Assembly: GCA_015057865.1 (NCBI GenBank)
Contig: SVDH01000008.1
Coordinates: forward strand, 1-57,631
DNA length: 57,631 nt
Source: Lachnospiraceae bacterium
Lineage (GTDB): Bacteria; Bacillota; Clostridia; Lachnospirales; Lachnospiraceae
Direction of reading: 5' to 3'
The notes below the pieces were generated by a model, which saw only the letters and a program-made list of their open reading frames with translations, searched no databases and was not told where the DNA came from. This document shows, piece after piece, positions 1 through 10,076 of this stretch. The translations under genes and the position numbers were made by a program. Each line of letters starts with the position of its first letter. Position 1 is the stretch's first letter.

Positions 1-44
1 ACCATGGCAATCAGCAGAGCGAAGATCTTTTTCATTTTCTTCAT
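1..44 (-). CDS. N-terminus of a secreted protein, probably a pilin (partial, runs off the window)
   Basis: Only the first 14 codons are in the window. They read MKKMKKIFALLIAM, the basic start and hydrophobic core of a signal peptide. A ribosome binding site (AAAGGATGA) lies about 9 bases upstream of the ATG at 44. The gene follows the LPXTG adhesin on the same strand. In related Firmicute pilus operons the gene in this place usually encodes a backbone pilin with isopeptide-forming domains, followed by a sortase, but here the identity is inferred from position only. The signal-peptide start itself is clear. Confidence 0.6.
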   Translation of the reverse strand, partial: MKKMKKIFALLIAM

Positions 45-149
45 GATCGTTCATCCTTTCTTGTAAGTCCGTCCCTTCAAGGACTTTTGAATTGTTTCCC
101 AGCCCGTGAAGGGCGTTTACTGTTTCAAACCACAGCTGGTTGTATTTGA

Positions 150-186
150 CTGCCTCTCCAGCACCTCGACAGTTCCTTCGAGGCAG
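150..186. other. Hairpin in the adhesin-pilin intergenic leader
   Basis: CTGCCTC (150-156) pairs perfectly with GAGGCAG (180-186), and an inner pair CCTCGA (164-169)/TCGAGG (178-183) overlaps it. A T-rich run follows on the plus strand only, so it would terminate plus-strand transcripts. On the minus strand it is a leader or intercistronic hairpin that may set the adhesin/pilin ratio. A small GCCC/GGGC hairpin lies around 102-114. Function is not established. Confidence 0.4.
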
Positions 187-255
187 CCTTTTATTAAGTT
201 GTAATATCACGGTTTCAGATTTCGGCGTCAGTTTATTCGTCGAGATCAGAGGCTG

Positions 256-3200
256 TTAGTTTAACCTCCTTTCTCTACGCCTCATCCTGAAGCCGTACAT
301 CAAAGCGGATGCGATGATAAGCATCAGACCGCCTAATGTATAAGGTAATGTGCCGGATCCGCCGGTATGCGGAAGTGCTGCACCGGAAGGATCACTTACA
401 GTGATCTGATAAGCACCATCAGTATCAGGGGAAAGAGGTCCCGACATCGATTGACTATAGTCTTTCTGATTGTAAGTGACTGTATAGCCAAGATCCGTAT
501 CAACCAACTGAATATTGATCACTACCGGATCTGTCAGCATGTTGTACCCATCAGGTGCTTTTGTTTCAACCAAGTAGTAAGTACCAGGCAGCAGTTTTCC
601 GATGTTTGCAAGTCCACCACCGGTTGTTCTTATGGTTCCGACTTCTTCACCGTAAATATTTTTCGCTTTCACATTGCTTGCAGAACCTGCTCCATTCCAT
701 GTGGAATACAGTTCAAATTCAGCATTGTCCAATGTGGTAGAAGTCTGTCCGTCGCCAATCTTCAGAAGTTTAATCTCTGCACTCAGCTGGCTGTTAGTAA
801 TCGTTTCTCCACTAACCACAGGTTCAGTTGTGGAAGCCTTATAACCTGTATATCCTGTCGTTTCTGCAATGGTATAAACGATTTCTGTAGTGCCATCTGC
901 TTTATACTTAGGAAGATTTACGAAGGAGGCTTTCCAGGCTTCGCTTTCATATCCGGCTGTTACTGTCGGAGCTTCATCAGCCGTTCCATCAAGCGTTACT
1001 GTGTAGTCTGTCGCTTCATCATCAGCAAACAGTGTAAATACTACTGTTCCGCCTTCCGGAGCGGTTGTGGAGCCATCTGCATTTACCCAAGCCTTTGTTG
1101 CATTTACATTTGTATCTTCCTGAGCATTTGTAATGGTCTCGCCACTCGCTACAGGTATGGCTGGTGTTGCAGTATAACCGGCATATCCCTGGCTTTCACC
1201 AACGGTATAGACAATCTCTACCGCCGCGCCTTCAACGACTTTATACTTTGGAAGGTTCTGGAACAATGCCTTCCAGGCTTCGCTCTCATATCCGGCTGTC
1301 CCTGTCGGAACTGTTTCATCAACTGTTCCATCCAGTGTTACTTTGTATTCGGTAGCTGTTTCATCAGCAAACAGTGTAAACTCGACTGTCGCGCCATCCG
1401 GAGGTGTTGTACTGCCGTCAGCATTCTTCCAGGCTTTCAGCGCATTAGCTTCTGTCGGTTCCTGAGTATTGGTAATAGTTTCACCACTTTCAACAGGATC
1501 TGTTGTCGACGCTGTGTAGCCCGGGTATGTTGTGGTTTCTGCAATCGTATACTTGATCTCAGTCGTTGTGCCAGGCTGGTATTTCGGCAGATTTACGAAG
1601 GATGCTTTCCATGCTTCGCTCTCATATCCGCCTGTCACTTCAGGTGCTGTGTCAGGTGTTCCATCAAGAGTGACTGTGTACTCCGTGATAGTTCCGTCCG
1701 CATACAGCGTGTAAGTTACCTGTCCGCCCTGCGGAGCAGTTTTAGTGCCGTCTGCATTCGACCATGCCTTAAGTGCGTTGGCTTCTGTCGGATCCTGGGA
1801 GTTCGTTATTGTACTTCCGGAACCAACAGGGTCTATTGTAGAAGCGGTGTATCCCGGATAACCGGTCGTTTCTGCAATCGTATATACGATTTCAGTCGTA
1901 GTACCCGGCTGATACTTAGGCAGATTTACAAATGTCGCCTTCCAAGCTTCTTTCTCATATCCAGCCGTTCCAGTCGGTTCATCATCTACTGTTCCATCCA
2001 GAGTGACTGTATATGTTGTAGCTGTACTATCTGCATACAGTGTAAATACAACTGTCGCACCATCCGGGGCTGTTTCAGTTCCATCCGCACTCTTCCAGGC
2101 CTTTACAGCATATGTTTCTGTTGAGCCCTGCTTGTTTGTAATGGTTCCACCACTTGCAACAGGATCTGTTGTCGATGGTGTATAACCCGGATAGGTCCCA
2201 GTTTCTGCGATCGTATATTCGATCGCTACTGCTTCTCCGTTAACAATCTTGTACTTAGGGAGATTCTGGAACATTGCCTTCCAAGCTTCACTCTCGAATC
2301 CTGCGGTACCTGTAGGAGCCGTATCGACTGTTCCATCCAGAGTTACTGTATAATTTGTAGCTGTGCCATCAGCATACAGCGTAAAAGTGACCTGCCCTCC
2401 CTGAGGTGCATCTGTTGTTCCATCTGCATTCTCCCAGGCTTTGCTGGCGTTTGCTGTTGTGGATTCCTGCGTATTTGTAATTGTTCCACCTGAAGCTACC
2501 GGATCAGTTGTCGATGCCGTGTAACCAGGATAGGTAGTGGTTTCAGCGATCGTGTATTCGATTTCAACAGGCTCGCCATTCACGAACTTGTACTTCGTCA
2601 GATTCACGAATGTTGCTTTCCAACCTTCGCTCTCATATCCACCAGCTGCCTCAGGTGTTGTGTCATCTGCTGCCCCGTCAAGCGTTACGGTGTAGTCTGT
2701 AGCTTCACCATCTGCATACAGCGTGTAGACTACACTTACGCCTGTAGGTGCTGTCGTTGATCCATCTGCATTCTTCCAGGCTTTGGTTGCTTCTGCACTC
2801 GTCAGCGGCCAGTCTCTTATAGTAACTTCATTTCCACTTGCAACAGCATCAGAATAAGTGGTTTCTTCACCATCTTCGTTTGTTAATGTAACTGTAGTGG
2901 AATTACCTCTCGTCTCAACCTGGAAGTAAACAGTATCGGTCATCGTGTAATTTGCAGGTGCTGTAGTTTCCTCCAGTTTGTACAGACCATGACCAACTTT
3001 CAGGGTTTCACCCGCATCCGCCTTGGATGTGAATGTTGCAATCTCTGTCCACTCCTCACCTGAAAGCTTGGAAAGCTTGAACTGAGCGCCCGCGAGTTTT
3101 GTACTATTTTCATCATTCTTGATGATTACAATTTCATTATTCGGATTCCAGTTATTGGTATATTCCGTACTATAAACATTGTTCGGCTGATCAATTGTAC

Positions 3201-6200
3201 CTGTAACGGTATCGCCGCTTACAGTACCCGGTGTAGCCTGGAAATCATCCGCATATTCAGGTTTTGTAACTTCCGCAGACGTCTCCGCTTTGACAAACTC
3301 GTAGCCGTCTTCCATGCCAGTTTCCTGAATGGAATACGTGGTGCCCTTCGGGAGGTTGAAGAAACGTACGTTCCAACCAGCCTTGATGCTGATGGTGAAC
3401 TGTGCACCAGACGGAACGGAATAGCTTCCTGTCGGATTGTCATCTTCATCAACTTCAGGCGTCACATTTGCAGAATAGGATTCAATGAGTACAGCGGCAC
3501 CGCTCTCGTCCTGCGCACCAAACCATACGTCATCGCCATTAGTATCTGTAACAGTGATGGTGTAGGTAAATACATCATCCGGATCCGGCACTTTATCTAC
3601 TGCCTGCGTATTCGCAGTAACGATCTTTTTCAGGTTCAGGTTGCTTCGACGATCGTTGCTCGCCGTCAGTTGCGGATTAGTTGTTGATGAAACTTGATAT
3701 TTATTTCCACCAATTACAAAGTAATCTGTTCCTTCAGTGCCAGTGGGGTTATCTGTCTTGATCAACAGCTTCAGTGTACCGTCGATGACCATAGGACGGT
3801 AGGTATCTGCGGTCAGATCCCAATAGTATGAGAAAGATGCCGGTTCAGTAACTGTATATTCGTGTCCGGTCTCACGAACGTTGTATCGTCCGTCGGAAGT
3901 TGTCGTTATAAAACCAGCAGAAATATATTGCTCATCAGATGTCCAATTGTTAGAACCGCTAAGATCCACATCATCAAGATATACGGCTCCATCCTTCGTC
4001 ACCGTCAGGGTGATTCCATCCACCACACGACTATCCAGAGCGTTGTGCCACTCTTTCTTAACAGTGATGTAGTCAGAATCCAGAGACATATTCTGGAGAG
4101 TACCCGGATGATATTCCGCTGTTACATCCGTCGTATCAGAGACAGAGACAGTATCACCTGTCTTTGTAGTTCTGTTATACGTAGCTTCGACTTCATCTGT
4201 ATTTGTCTTCAGAGCGTAGGTGCCAGTTGTGGTCTCTGTAGGTGCAGTAACTTCCACAACCTGTGCCTTTTCAGCTTCTGTAAGACTCGCATACGTCTTT
4301 AAGCCGTTGTTCAGGTCAGCGACCAAGTCATAAGCAGCCTGGCTAGGCCAAACAGTGAACTCTACTACATAAGTTACGCCGTCTTCCAGCTGGAAGTTCT
4401 CTCCCATGTCCCAATGGACAGCACCATCCGTTGAACTGTAAGATGCTGCGGCGCACCCGTCTGCTTCACGAGTCGTCCACTCGGTTTTATTCGCGTATCC
4501 GTTGCCGTATTTGTTATTCTCACCGCCATAGCGATAGTATTTGAAGCTGGTCGGATCAACGGTCTGCATAACCTTCATCTCAGCGTTGGTCAGTGCTGTG
4601 ATTCCATCGGTTACCTCAACATTACCGAAGCCAAGTACCGATTTGATTGCTTCGGTGATTGACTTGAAAGCGTTCTCCATAGCGGTTGTGTTGGAAGCAA
4701 TAAAGGCATGGTTTGCATCAACCCCACCCTGGGTCGTCAGATTCTGAACTTTTGTTACGCTAGTTGAAATACCGATAGAATAGAAGTTCTTATTTGCACC
4801 AACAATCTTTTTAACCTGTTCAACAGCGAAATCGAAGTTTCGATCATAGTCATCATCATTACCTTGGCCAAACACATGGTTATTTCTATAGTACGTATAT
4901 GTACTTCCCGTCCACATGTCGTTAGGAAGGTTTCCATTTGTTACATTACCACGGCTTACGCGGAAAGTCGGGTCACCGTCTGTAACGAACACCACGAATG
5001 TGGCTGCGTCAGAACGCACCTGCATCTGGTTAGCCAGTTCAAGGGCCTTCTCCCAGTTAGTACCCCCATCGGCACTAAGACCATCAACTGCAGATTTGAA
5101 ATTAGTATAACTAGAAGTAAACCCATTAGTAGCTCCAGTAATATTCACCTGCTGCGCCGATGTCGAGAATGTAATCAGTGCCATACGAACATTGCTGTTT
5201 TGGCCATTCAGCAACGTATTTGCCATGGTATTAACAGCATCCTTTGCTGCCTGAAGTCGGGTGACATTGCCCAAATTATTATCAACCATGGATCTGGAAA
5301 TATCGAATACCACAATGACATCAGCTGGAGTACTCTTTGATACCGGCTTTTCAGGCGCAGTAATACTCAAAGATATGTTATTCGTACCATTTCCATTATT
5401 GGTAGATGACTTACCAAACTGAGGCTTACGTGCTGGATCTTCCTGATCAGGCCAAGTTTCTGTCTGGTCAACTGAAGGTGTTCCGCCTGTGGAAACATCT
5501 GCCTTCTTCTTGTAAACAACATAGATGTTGTCGCCATTATTTAACTCATTTGTGGAAGTACTGTTCGCTCCCATATACTGCCAACGGTTATTATTATTCT
5601 TTGTAAGCAGCGGAGCAATTCTGTTATTATTGTTATTTGTATTTCTGTAGGTATAGGAATACTCATATCCATCAATGTCGTAGATCAGGAATGCCGGTGA
5701 ATCGGAGTTGGCATTTAAGTTCCCAAATACACCCGTGCCCGAATTAGATACATTCAGTTCATTCCCGCTCTCATCCACATAATGAACGGTTACAGTACGG
5801 CCACCACTTCTCCATGTAATTGTAAATGTTGAGAAAACTCCTGTTTCGAACGAAGCGTCAATTGCATCCTCTTCATTAGAAGGTTCAACCTTGAAATCAT
5901 CCTCACTTACAGAATCAGGATCTACAACAGTTCCAGCCTTCACGATATTCTCGTCAGTTTCCATCTCATAAGAGCCTTCAACGCTGCCGTCGAATACTTT
6001 CTCAACTACAACACCGTCTTTAACTTCTACATGATGCTGGATTTCCAGAGATTCCTTAATCTCATCAAGGTCATCAACTCCAGGGAGATCCTTAATCTTG
6101 ATATCAACAGTAACTGCAGCTTCCGGCTCGATTTCATTGCCATTAGGATCAATAATAGAGATATCGAGTGCAGCCAAGTTGAAATCTTCGAGATCTACGA

Positions 6201-7218
6201 ATTCATTCTTTTCTTTCTTATCTGCAAGAACTGCATTGCGGGCATCATCGTATGCCTTAGTGCCGTCTTCAATATCGGTGACTCTCAGTGTAGAACCTTC
6301 TGGGATCTTTGCGTCCGGACCATATGTGACTGTAACTTCATATTTAGTGCCGTTGTGGTCGATGTGTTCAGTCGTTATCGTCTCTGTCCCGACAATGCCA
6401 TACACTGAGAACTGATCCGCTTCGAACACGATCTCATCGTCAGCCGGAGTGATGTCTTTCTTCTCCAGCTGTTTCTCAGTCATCGGTTTGACGACTTCCG
6501 CTTTACCCTGCTTGTTTTTTGCTACTTTGTCGCTGTCCTCGTCATTGACATGGATGATCATCTGCTCTTCGGTATCTTTGATCAGGTCAGATGCGATCGT
6601 CACATAGACATTCTCAGCCGGCTCGATCTCTTCTCCGTCATTCCAGAAGGAGATGTCCACTGCCTGGATGTCGCCAATCGTTGTGTCTTTGGCAGCTTTC
6701 TTTTCTGCCTCTGCAGAAATCTTATCTAAGACATCCTGATCATCGACTGCTTCGACTTCCATTGTTGTGCCTTCCGGAAGTGCACCCTCTTCTGCTTTCA
6801 CATAGACGGTAATACCTTCCTCTTTCAGTTCCTTCTCGAACTTCTGCTCAGGCATAGCAATCTCATCCGCGTCTTCTGCTGTTTCTTCTACAGCTGCGGA
6901 TGTGTCTTCGGAAGCTTTTTCAGCTTTCTTGGTATCTGCCTTTGTGTCAGCTGCTGCCTCCTCTGTTACAGCAACATCCGTTTGGGCAGTATCCTGCACG
7001 CTTTGGGCAGCATCCTTTTCTACTGTGACAGCTTCTGCGTCCGCTTCATTTGCCGCATCCTGATCCAGCACGATACCGGCCTGCTCTGCGGCCGTGTCTT
7101 TCTCGATCGTCAATGCGGGCAGGATCAGCGTATACGTCGTGACGAATACGACCATAATCGCCGCGATCGTCATGGCTGTCTTTCTTTTCTTTAATAACTC
7201 GATCCACTTTTTCATCAT
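256..7218 (-). CDS. LPXTG-anchored giant surface adhesin with vWA domain and Cna-B repeats
   Basis: A 2,320-residue cell-wall-anchored adhesin, probably the tip or ancillary component of a pilus. In order: a membrane/signal segment (about residues 14-38); an Ala/Glu/Asp-rich stretch; several beta domains; a von Willebrand A domain at about 630-860 with the metal-binding DISRS motif and VTDGDP; a SpaA-like domain near 1360; six tandem Cna-B-like repeats; a last SpaA-like domain; then LPHTGG (about residue 2282), a hydrophobic helix and a basic tail. LPHTGG fits the sortase LPXTG consensus. Cna-B repeats are expected to form internal Lys-Asn isopeptide bonds (KAW and TITN motifs seen). The longest frame begins at a TTG (7236), but AAAGGGG directly before ATG 7218 (ATG 7215 also possible) sets the start. 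Signal peptidase lies 48 bases upstream. No sortase gene is in the window. Confidence 0.93.
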   Translation of the reverse strand: MMKKWIELLKKRKTAMTIAAIMVVFVTTYTLILPALTIEKDTAAEQAGIVLDQDAANEADAEAVTVEKDAAQSVQDTAQTDVAVTEEAAADTKADTKKAEKASEDTSAAVEETAEDADEIAMPEQKFEKELKEEGITVYVKAEEGALPEGTTMEVEAVDDQDVLDKISAEAEKKAAKDTTIGDIQAVDISFWNDGEEIEPAENVYVTIASDLIKDTEEQMIIHVNDEDSDKVAKNKQGKAEVVKPMTEKQLEKKDITPADDEIVFEADQFSVYGIVGTETITTEHIDHNGTKYEVTVTYGPDAKIPEGSTLRVTDIEDGTKAYDDARNAVLADKKEKNEFVDLEDFNLAALDISIIDPNGNEIEPEAAVTVDIKIKDLPGVDDLDEIKESLEIQHHVEVKDGVVVEKVFDGSVEGSYEMETDENIVKAGTVVDPDSVSEDDFKVEPSNEEDAIDASFETGVFSTFTITWRSGGRTVTVHYVDESGNELNVSNSGTGVFGNLNANSDSPAFLIYDIDGYEYSYTYRNTNNNNNRIAPLLTKNNNNRWQYMGANSTSTNELNNGDNIYVVYKKKADVSTGGTPSVDQTETWPDQEDPARKPQFGKSSTNNGNGTNNISLSITAPEKPVSKSTPADVIVVFDISRSMVDNNLGNVTRLQAAKDAVNTMANTLLNGQNSNVRMALITFSTSAQQVNITGATNGFTSSYTNFKSAVDGLSADGGTNWEKALELANQMQVRSDAATFVVFVTDGDPTFRVSRGNVTNGNLPNDMWTGSTYTYYRNNHVFGQGNDDDYDRNFDFAVEQVKKIVGANKNFYSIGISTSVTKVQNLTTQGGVDANHAFIASNTTAMENAFKSITEAIKSVLGFGNVEVTDGITALTNAEMKVMQTVDPTSFKYYRYGGENNKYGNGYANKTEWTTREADGCAAASYSSTDGAVHWDMGENFQLEDGVTYVVEFTVWPSQAAYDLVADLNNGLKTYASLTEAEKAQVVEVTAPTETTTGTYALKTNTDEVEATYNRTTKTGDTVSVSDTTDVTAEYHPGTLQNMSLDSDYITVKKEWHNALDSRVVDGITLTVTKDGAVYLDDVDLSGSNNWTSDEQYISAGFITTTSDGRYNVRETGHEYTVTEPASFSYYWDLTADTYRPMVIDGTLKLLIKTDNPTGTEGTDYFVIGGNKYQVSSTTNPQLTASNDRRSNLNLKKIVTANTQAVDKVPDPDDVFTYTITVTDTNGDDVWFGAQDESGAAVLIESYSANVTPEVDEDDNPTGSYSVPSGAQFTISIKAGWNVRFFNLPKGTTYSIQETGMEDGYEFVKAETSAEVTKPEYADDFQATPGTVSGDTVTGTIDQPNNVYSTEYTNNWNPNNEIVIIKNDENSTKLAGAQFKLSKLSGEEWTEIATFTSKADAGETLKVGHGLYKLEETTAPANYTMTDTVYFQVETRGNSTTVTLTNEDGEETTYSDAVASGNEVTIRDWPLTSAEATKAWKNADGSTTAPTGVSVVYTLYADGEATDYTVTLDGAADDTTPEAAGGYESEGWKATFVNLTKYKFVNGEPVEIEYTIAETTTYPGYTASTTDPVASGGTITNTQESTTANASKAWENADGTTDAPQGGQVTFTLYADGTATNYTVTLDGTVDTAPTGTAGFESEAWKAMFQNLPKYKIVNGEAVAIEYTIAETGTYPGYTPSTTDPVASGGTITNKQGSTETYAVKAWKSADGTETAPDGATVVFTLYADSTATTYTVTLDGTVDDEPTGTAGYEKEAWKATFVNLPKYQPGTTTEIVYTIAETTGYPGYTASTIDPVGSGSTITNSQDPTEANALKAWSNADGTKTAPQGGQVTYTLYADGTITEYTVTLDGTPDTAPEVTGGYESEAWKASFVNLPKYQPGTTTEIKYTIAETTTYPGYTASTTDPVESGETITNTQEPTEANALKAWKNADGSTTPPDGATVEFTLFADETATEYKVTLDGTVDETVPTGTAGYESEAWKALFQNLPKYKVVEGAAVEIVYTVGESQGYAGYTATPAIPVASGETITNAQEDTNVNATKAWVNADGSTTAPEGGTVVFTLFADDEATDYTVTLDGTADEAPTVTAGYESEAWKASFVNLPKYKADGTTEIVYTIAETTGYTGYKASTTEPVVSGETITNSQLSAEIKLLKIGDGQTSTTLDNAEFELYSTWNGAGSASNVKAKNIYGEEVGTIRTTGGGLANIGKLLPGTYYLVETKAPDGYNMLTDPVVINIQLVDTDLGYTVTYNQKDYSQSMSGPLSPDTDGAYQITVSDPSGAALPHTGGSGTLPYTLGGLMLIIASALMYGFRMRRRERRLN
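790..2805 (-). repeat. Six tandem Cna-B-like repeats inside the adhesin gene
   Basis: Six in-frame copies of about 112 residues (about 336 bases) start near 2805, 2468, 2130, 1795, 1465 and 1125. Each opens with a KAW...ADG block and contains FTLYAD/YTLYAD, VTLDG, ESEAWKA.F.NLPKY, YTIAETT and a closing TITN. They are very similar but not identical, so expansion and contraction by recombination is plausible. The repetition is protein-coding and has no spacer pattern. Confidence 0.92.
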
Positions 7219-7266
7219 CTGCGTCCCCTTTCGCAAACATCCTGTCTACGAACTGCTTCTTCATTG

Positions 7267-7917
7267 CTATTCCTTCACAGGTCCGAATCCTTTGAGCGGC
7301 CATACCGTGAACACGATCTTTCCGACGATCTGTTCCTCGGCCACACATCCGATCGACGTGTTTCGGGAATCGATTGATACACTTCTGTTGTCGCCCATCA
7401 CAAAGATCCTTGACTCAGGAACCTGATAGGGCAGGTCTATATTACATTCACCGAATGCTTTCTCTTTCAGGTAGGGCTCATCGATCTTCTGATTGTCGAC
7501 GTATACGGTGCCGTCCTTATCGATGTCGACCCATTGTCCCGGCTGCGCGATCACTCGCTTGACCAGGATCTTGTTGTTGTAATAAAATGCCACGACATCT
7601 CCGGTATCCATCTGGCTGCCCGACTTGACGGACACTACGATGTTTCCTTCGGATAAGGTCGGGTTCATGCTGTTTCCGTAGATCCGCATGACCGGCATCA
7701 GGAAGACTGCGATCAGTACCGCGATCGCCGCGACTGTGATCAAGGTGAAGATCGTATTCCGGAGCGCCCTTCGGAAACGGTGCTTCGTATCTTCTTTTTT
7801 GATCTCCTGTGCCAGCGCCAGCTGTGTCTTCAGATTGTCGATCTCTTCTTCCTGCCGGCGGACCGTCTCTTCTAAGCTTTCTCCCGTGATGTGCATGGAC
7901 TGTTCTTCCGCTGTCAT
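7267..7917 (-). CDS. lepB: Signal peptidase I
   Basis: Membrane-bound serine endopeptidase that removes signal peptides from exported preproteins. The 216-residue protein has a cytoplasmic coiled N-terminus (about 15-45), one membrane segment (about 55-78), then the catalytic Ser83 in GNSMNPTL, the general-base Lys120 in LVKRVIA and the conserved GDNRSVSIDSR box at 175-185. It overlaps the upstream regulator gene by four bases (ATGA), so the two are translationally coupled. It lies 48 bases before the adhesin gene. Dedicated signal peptidases are common in Gram-positive pilus operons, so the adhesin and the following secreted protein are the likely substrates. Family is certain; dedication to this operon is inferred. 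Confidence 0.95.
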   Translation of the reverse strand: MTAEEQSMHITGESLEETVRRQEEEIDNLKTQLALAQEIKKEDTKHRFRRALRNTIFTLITVAAIAVLIAVFLMPVMRIYGNSMNPTLSEGNIVVSVKSGSQMDTGDVVAFYYNNKILVKRVIAQPGQWVDIDKDGTVYVDNQKIDEPYLKEKAFGECNIDLPYQVPESRIFVMGDNRSVSIDSRNTSIGCVAEEQIVGKIVFTVWPLKGFGPVKE

Positions 7918-8924
7918 GCTGTCTTCTCGTCACTCCTTGCCTGGATCTCTGTCAGCTTGCCTTTGCGCTCTTTTTGCATCTCTGCAAGCAGGGGTGAGCT
8001 GACGTAAATCTCTTTATCCTTCACCGTCACCTCATAGGTTAACGGATTTTCTTCTCCCCAGACGGGATCGGTCTTGGCCTTCCCGCTCCACCATTCATAG
8101 AGCCGGATGTAATTCTCATGCAGTTCCTTTTCTGCGTCCTTCCGCACCTGAACCGCTTCGTCGTAATCACTGTAGGTCCCCAGGTAATACCGCTTGCTTT
8201 GGAAGCCGATGTTCACCCGGTATTTATCCCCGATCCGGTAGACCCCGCGGAACCCGCTCTTGTTGTCCGCCCGGGATTTCCTGGACCTTAAGTAGTCGAT
8301 GCATGTACCGTCTACAAATGTGAGTGTCTGATGAATGTTTTTCTTAAGCTCTTGTCTCCGGCATCCGCAGGAAACGGTGTTTCCGTTTATCAGGCTGTCT
8401 TCCGTGACCTCTGCTTCGTTTCCGCAGGAGCATTTGCATCTCCAGTAGACAGAGCCTTTACAGTCTCTTCGCTTCGTCGGCTCGATGGCTGTAAGTCTGC
8501 CGAATGTCTGCCCGGCAATGTCTTTATATGGTGCGCCGAGCGCCCTTTGTCTGAGACATCCGCAGCTTCTGACCCGTCCGTTTTTCAAGGCCTGCTTCTC
8601 TGCGATCTTCTCGCCGCCGCAGTCACATTTGCACAGCCACATGGTCCTTGCTTTCTCAGATGGCATCCGCCTGACTGCGACCAGCATCCCGAATCGCTGT
8701 CCGGCAATGTCTTCTGCAGGCTTGCCGCGCGATCGCTTTCCCACCGTGCTGCATCCGCAGCTCTGGATCGTCCCGCGAATTAGTTTTTTACTGCTCGCGT
8801 AGACGGTTTTTCCGCAGTCGCATCGGCATCGCCATACGATGTAGCGGTCATCCCGTTTGGTGGTAGGTTCCAAGGCAGTAAGCGCGCCAAATCTCTCACC
8901 GGTTAAGTTTTTTGTTTTTGGCAA
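7914..8924 (-). CDS. Zinc-ribbon/AP2-domain DNA-binding protein, putative regulator of the adhesin operon
   Basis: The 336-residue protein has three tandem modules of about 60 residues (about 8-65, 74-130, 137-195). Each starts with a GxRFGxLTA-type block and carries two cysteine pairs, CRCDCG and SCGC or close variants, as expected for a zinc ribbon. An AP2-type domain follows at about 215-280, recognised by SGFRGVYRIGDKYRV, KRYYLGTYSDYDEA and an ELHENY-like end. Similar proteins in phages and clostridia are annotated as AP2/HNH-associated DNA-binding proteins. The start is TTG 8924, with GGTGGAGAGAG spaced correctly upstream; no internal ATG competes. It is the first gene of the adhesin operon and overlaps lepB by 4 bases. 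A regulatory role is inferred from domains and position; a homing-element origin is the alternative. Confidence 0.8.
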   Translation of the reverse strand: MPKTKNLTGERFGALTALEPTTKRDDRYIVWRCRCDCGKTVYASSKKLIRGTIQSCGCSTVGKRSRGKPAEDIAGQRFGMLVAVRRMPSEKARTMWLCKCDCGGEKIAEKQALKNGRVRSCGCLRQRALGAPYKDIAGQTFGRLTAIEPTKRRDCKGSVYWRCKCSCGNEAEVTEDSLINGNTVSCGCRRQELKKNIHQTLTFVDGTCIDYLRSRKSRADNKSGFRGVYRIGDKYRVNIGFQSKRYYLGTYSDYDEAVQVRKDAEKELHENYIRLYEWWSGKAKTDPVWGEENPLTYEVTVKDKEIYVSSPLLAEMQKERKGKLTEIQARSDEKTA

Positions 8925-9021
8925 TCTCTCTCCACCGCCTTTCGAAATTTACAAAAAAGTCTACCTTTTCGATAAGCCAAAAAAGGGGCTTTTCCCTGTA
9001 GAATCGCCTGCGGTAAAAATA

Positions 9022-9051
9022 AAAATGACATGAAAAAAATCATGTCATTTT
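9022..9051. other. 12-bp hairpin in the adhesin-operon leader region
   Basis: AAAATGACATGA (9022-9033) and TCATGTCATTTT (9040-9051) are perfectly complementary around a loop of six A. On the minus strand it is followed by a T-rich tract (TTTTTATTTTTA), so it could act as a weak terminator or attenuator. As an AT-rich palindrome it could also be an operator. Confidence 0.5.
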
Positions 9052-9072
9052 CGTGAGTTTTATGCCAAAACC

Positions 9073-9101
9073 TTGCAAAAATAAACCGTATCATTTATAT
9101 T
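9073..9101 (+). promoter_or_regulatory. Sigma-A-type promoter, plus strand, inside the candidate inverton
   Basis: TTGCAA at 9073-9078, a 17-base spacer and TATATT at 9096-9101. No plus-strand gene follows; the next gene (recombinase) is on the minus strand. A productive promoter with nothing to transcribe is what an OFF-oriented invertible promoter would look like. Confidence 0.6.
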
Positions 9102-9311
9102 GTATAAGAGCATACTAGGTTGGATTTCTGTCGGAAAAAAGCTTGAAATTGCTCGGTTTTACCGCATTTTGGTTCGATTTTGACGTTTTCTTTGATGGAT
9201 TTTCAGATATAATAGAAAGACAAAAAAGAGTATTTTAGATTGATCAGCGATAGGCGATCGATAGAGAATACCTGTTGTATGGCGTTTAGCGTTACAAAAA
9301 AGTAGACATTC

Positions 9312-10034
<723 letters not shown>

Positions 10035-10076
10035 TCATTTTATATATATGTTTTTTTCGTTTCTGTCTACAAAAAA

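Larger units (their letters stand above)
9009..9166. other. Candidate invertible promoter segment (inverton)
   Basis: TGCGGTAAAA at 9009-9018 and TTTTACCGCA at 9157-9166 form a perfect 10-bp inverted repeat bracketing 138 bases. Inside is a good plus-strand promoter (TTGCAA 9073-9078, 17 bases, TATATT 9096-9101) that points away from the minus-strand adhesin operon. A serine recombinase is encoded 146 bases beyond the right repeat. Inversion would aim the promoter at the regulator-lepB-adhesin operon. No comparable minus-strand promoter was found between 8945 and 9311. The inversion model is inference. Confidence 0.5.

Noticed and set aside
367-2124. Long plus-strand open frame of 585 codons opposite the adhesin repeats
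   Set aside because: It is the antisense of the Cna-B repeats; length comes from the repeat codon pattern. The translation is Cys/Ile/Arg-rich with no domain and no ribosome binding site.
790-2805. Periodic DNA pattern considered as a CRISPR-like array
   Set aside because: The period is about 336 bases, repeats are in-frame Cna-B domains and there are no unique spacers or cas genes.
7046-7264. 72-codon frame starting MKKQFVDRMFAKGD between lepB and the adhesin, with a fair AAGGA site
   Set aside because: It overlaps the adhesin start in another frame and turns into low-complexity Arg/Asp-rich sequence. It might couple translation of lepB and the adhesin, but nothing supports a real protein.
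8903-9094. 63-codon minus-strand frame upstream of the AP2 regulator gene
   Set aside because: No ribosome binding site, no domain, and it spans the hairpin at 9022-9051; intergenic sequence.
8949-9308. TTACAAAAAAGT repeated at 8949-8960 and 9292-9303 as possible recombinase sites
   Set aside because: The copies are direct, not inverted, and mostly an A tract. The TGCGGTAAAA inverted repeat around the promoter is a better candidate.
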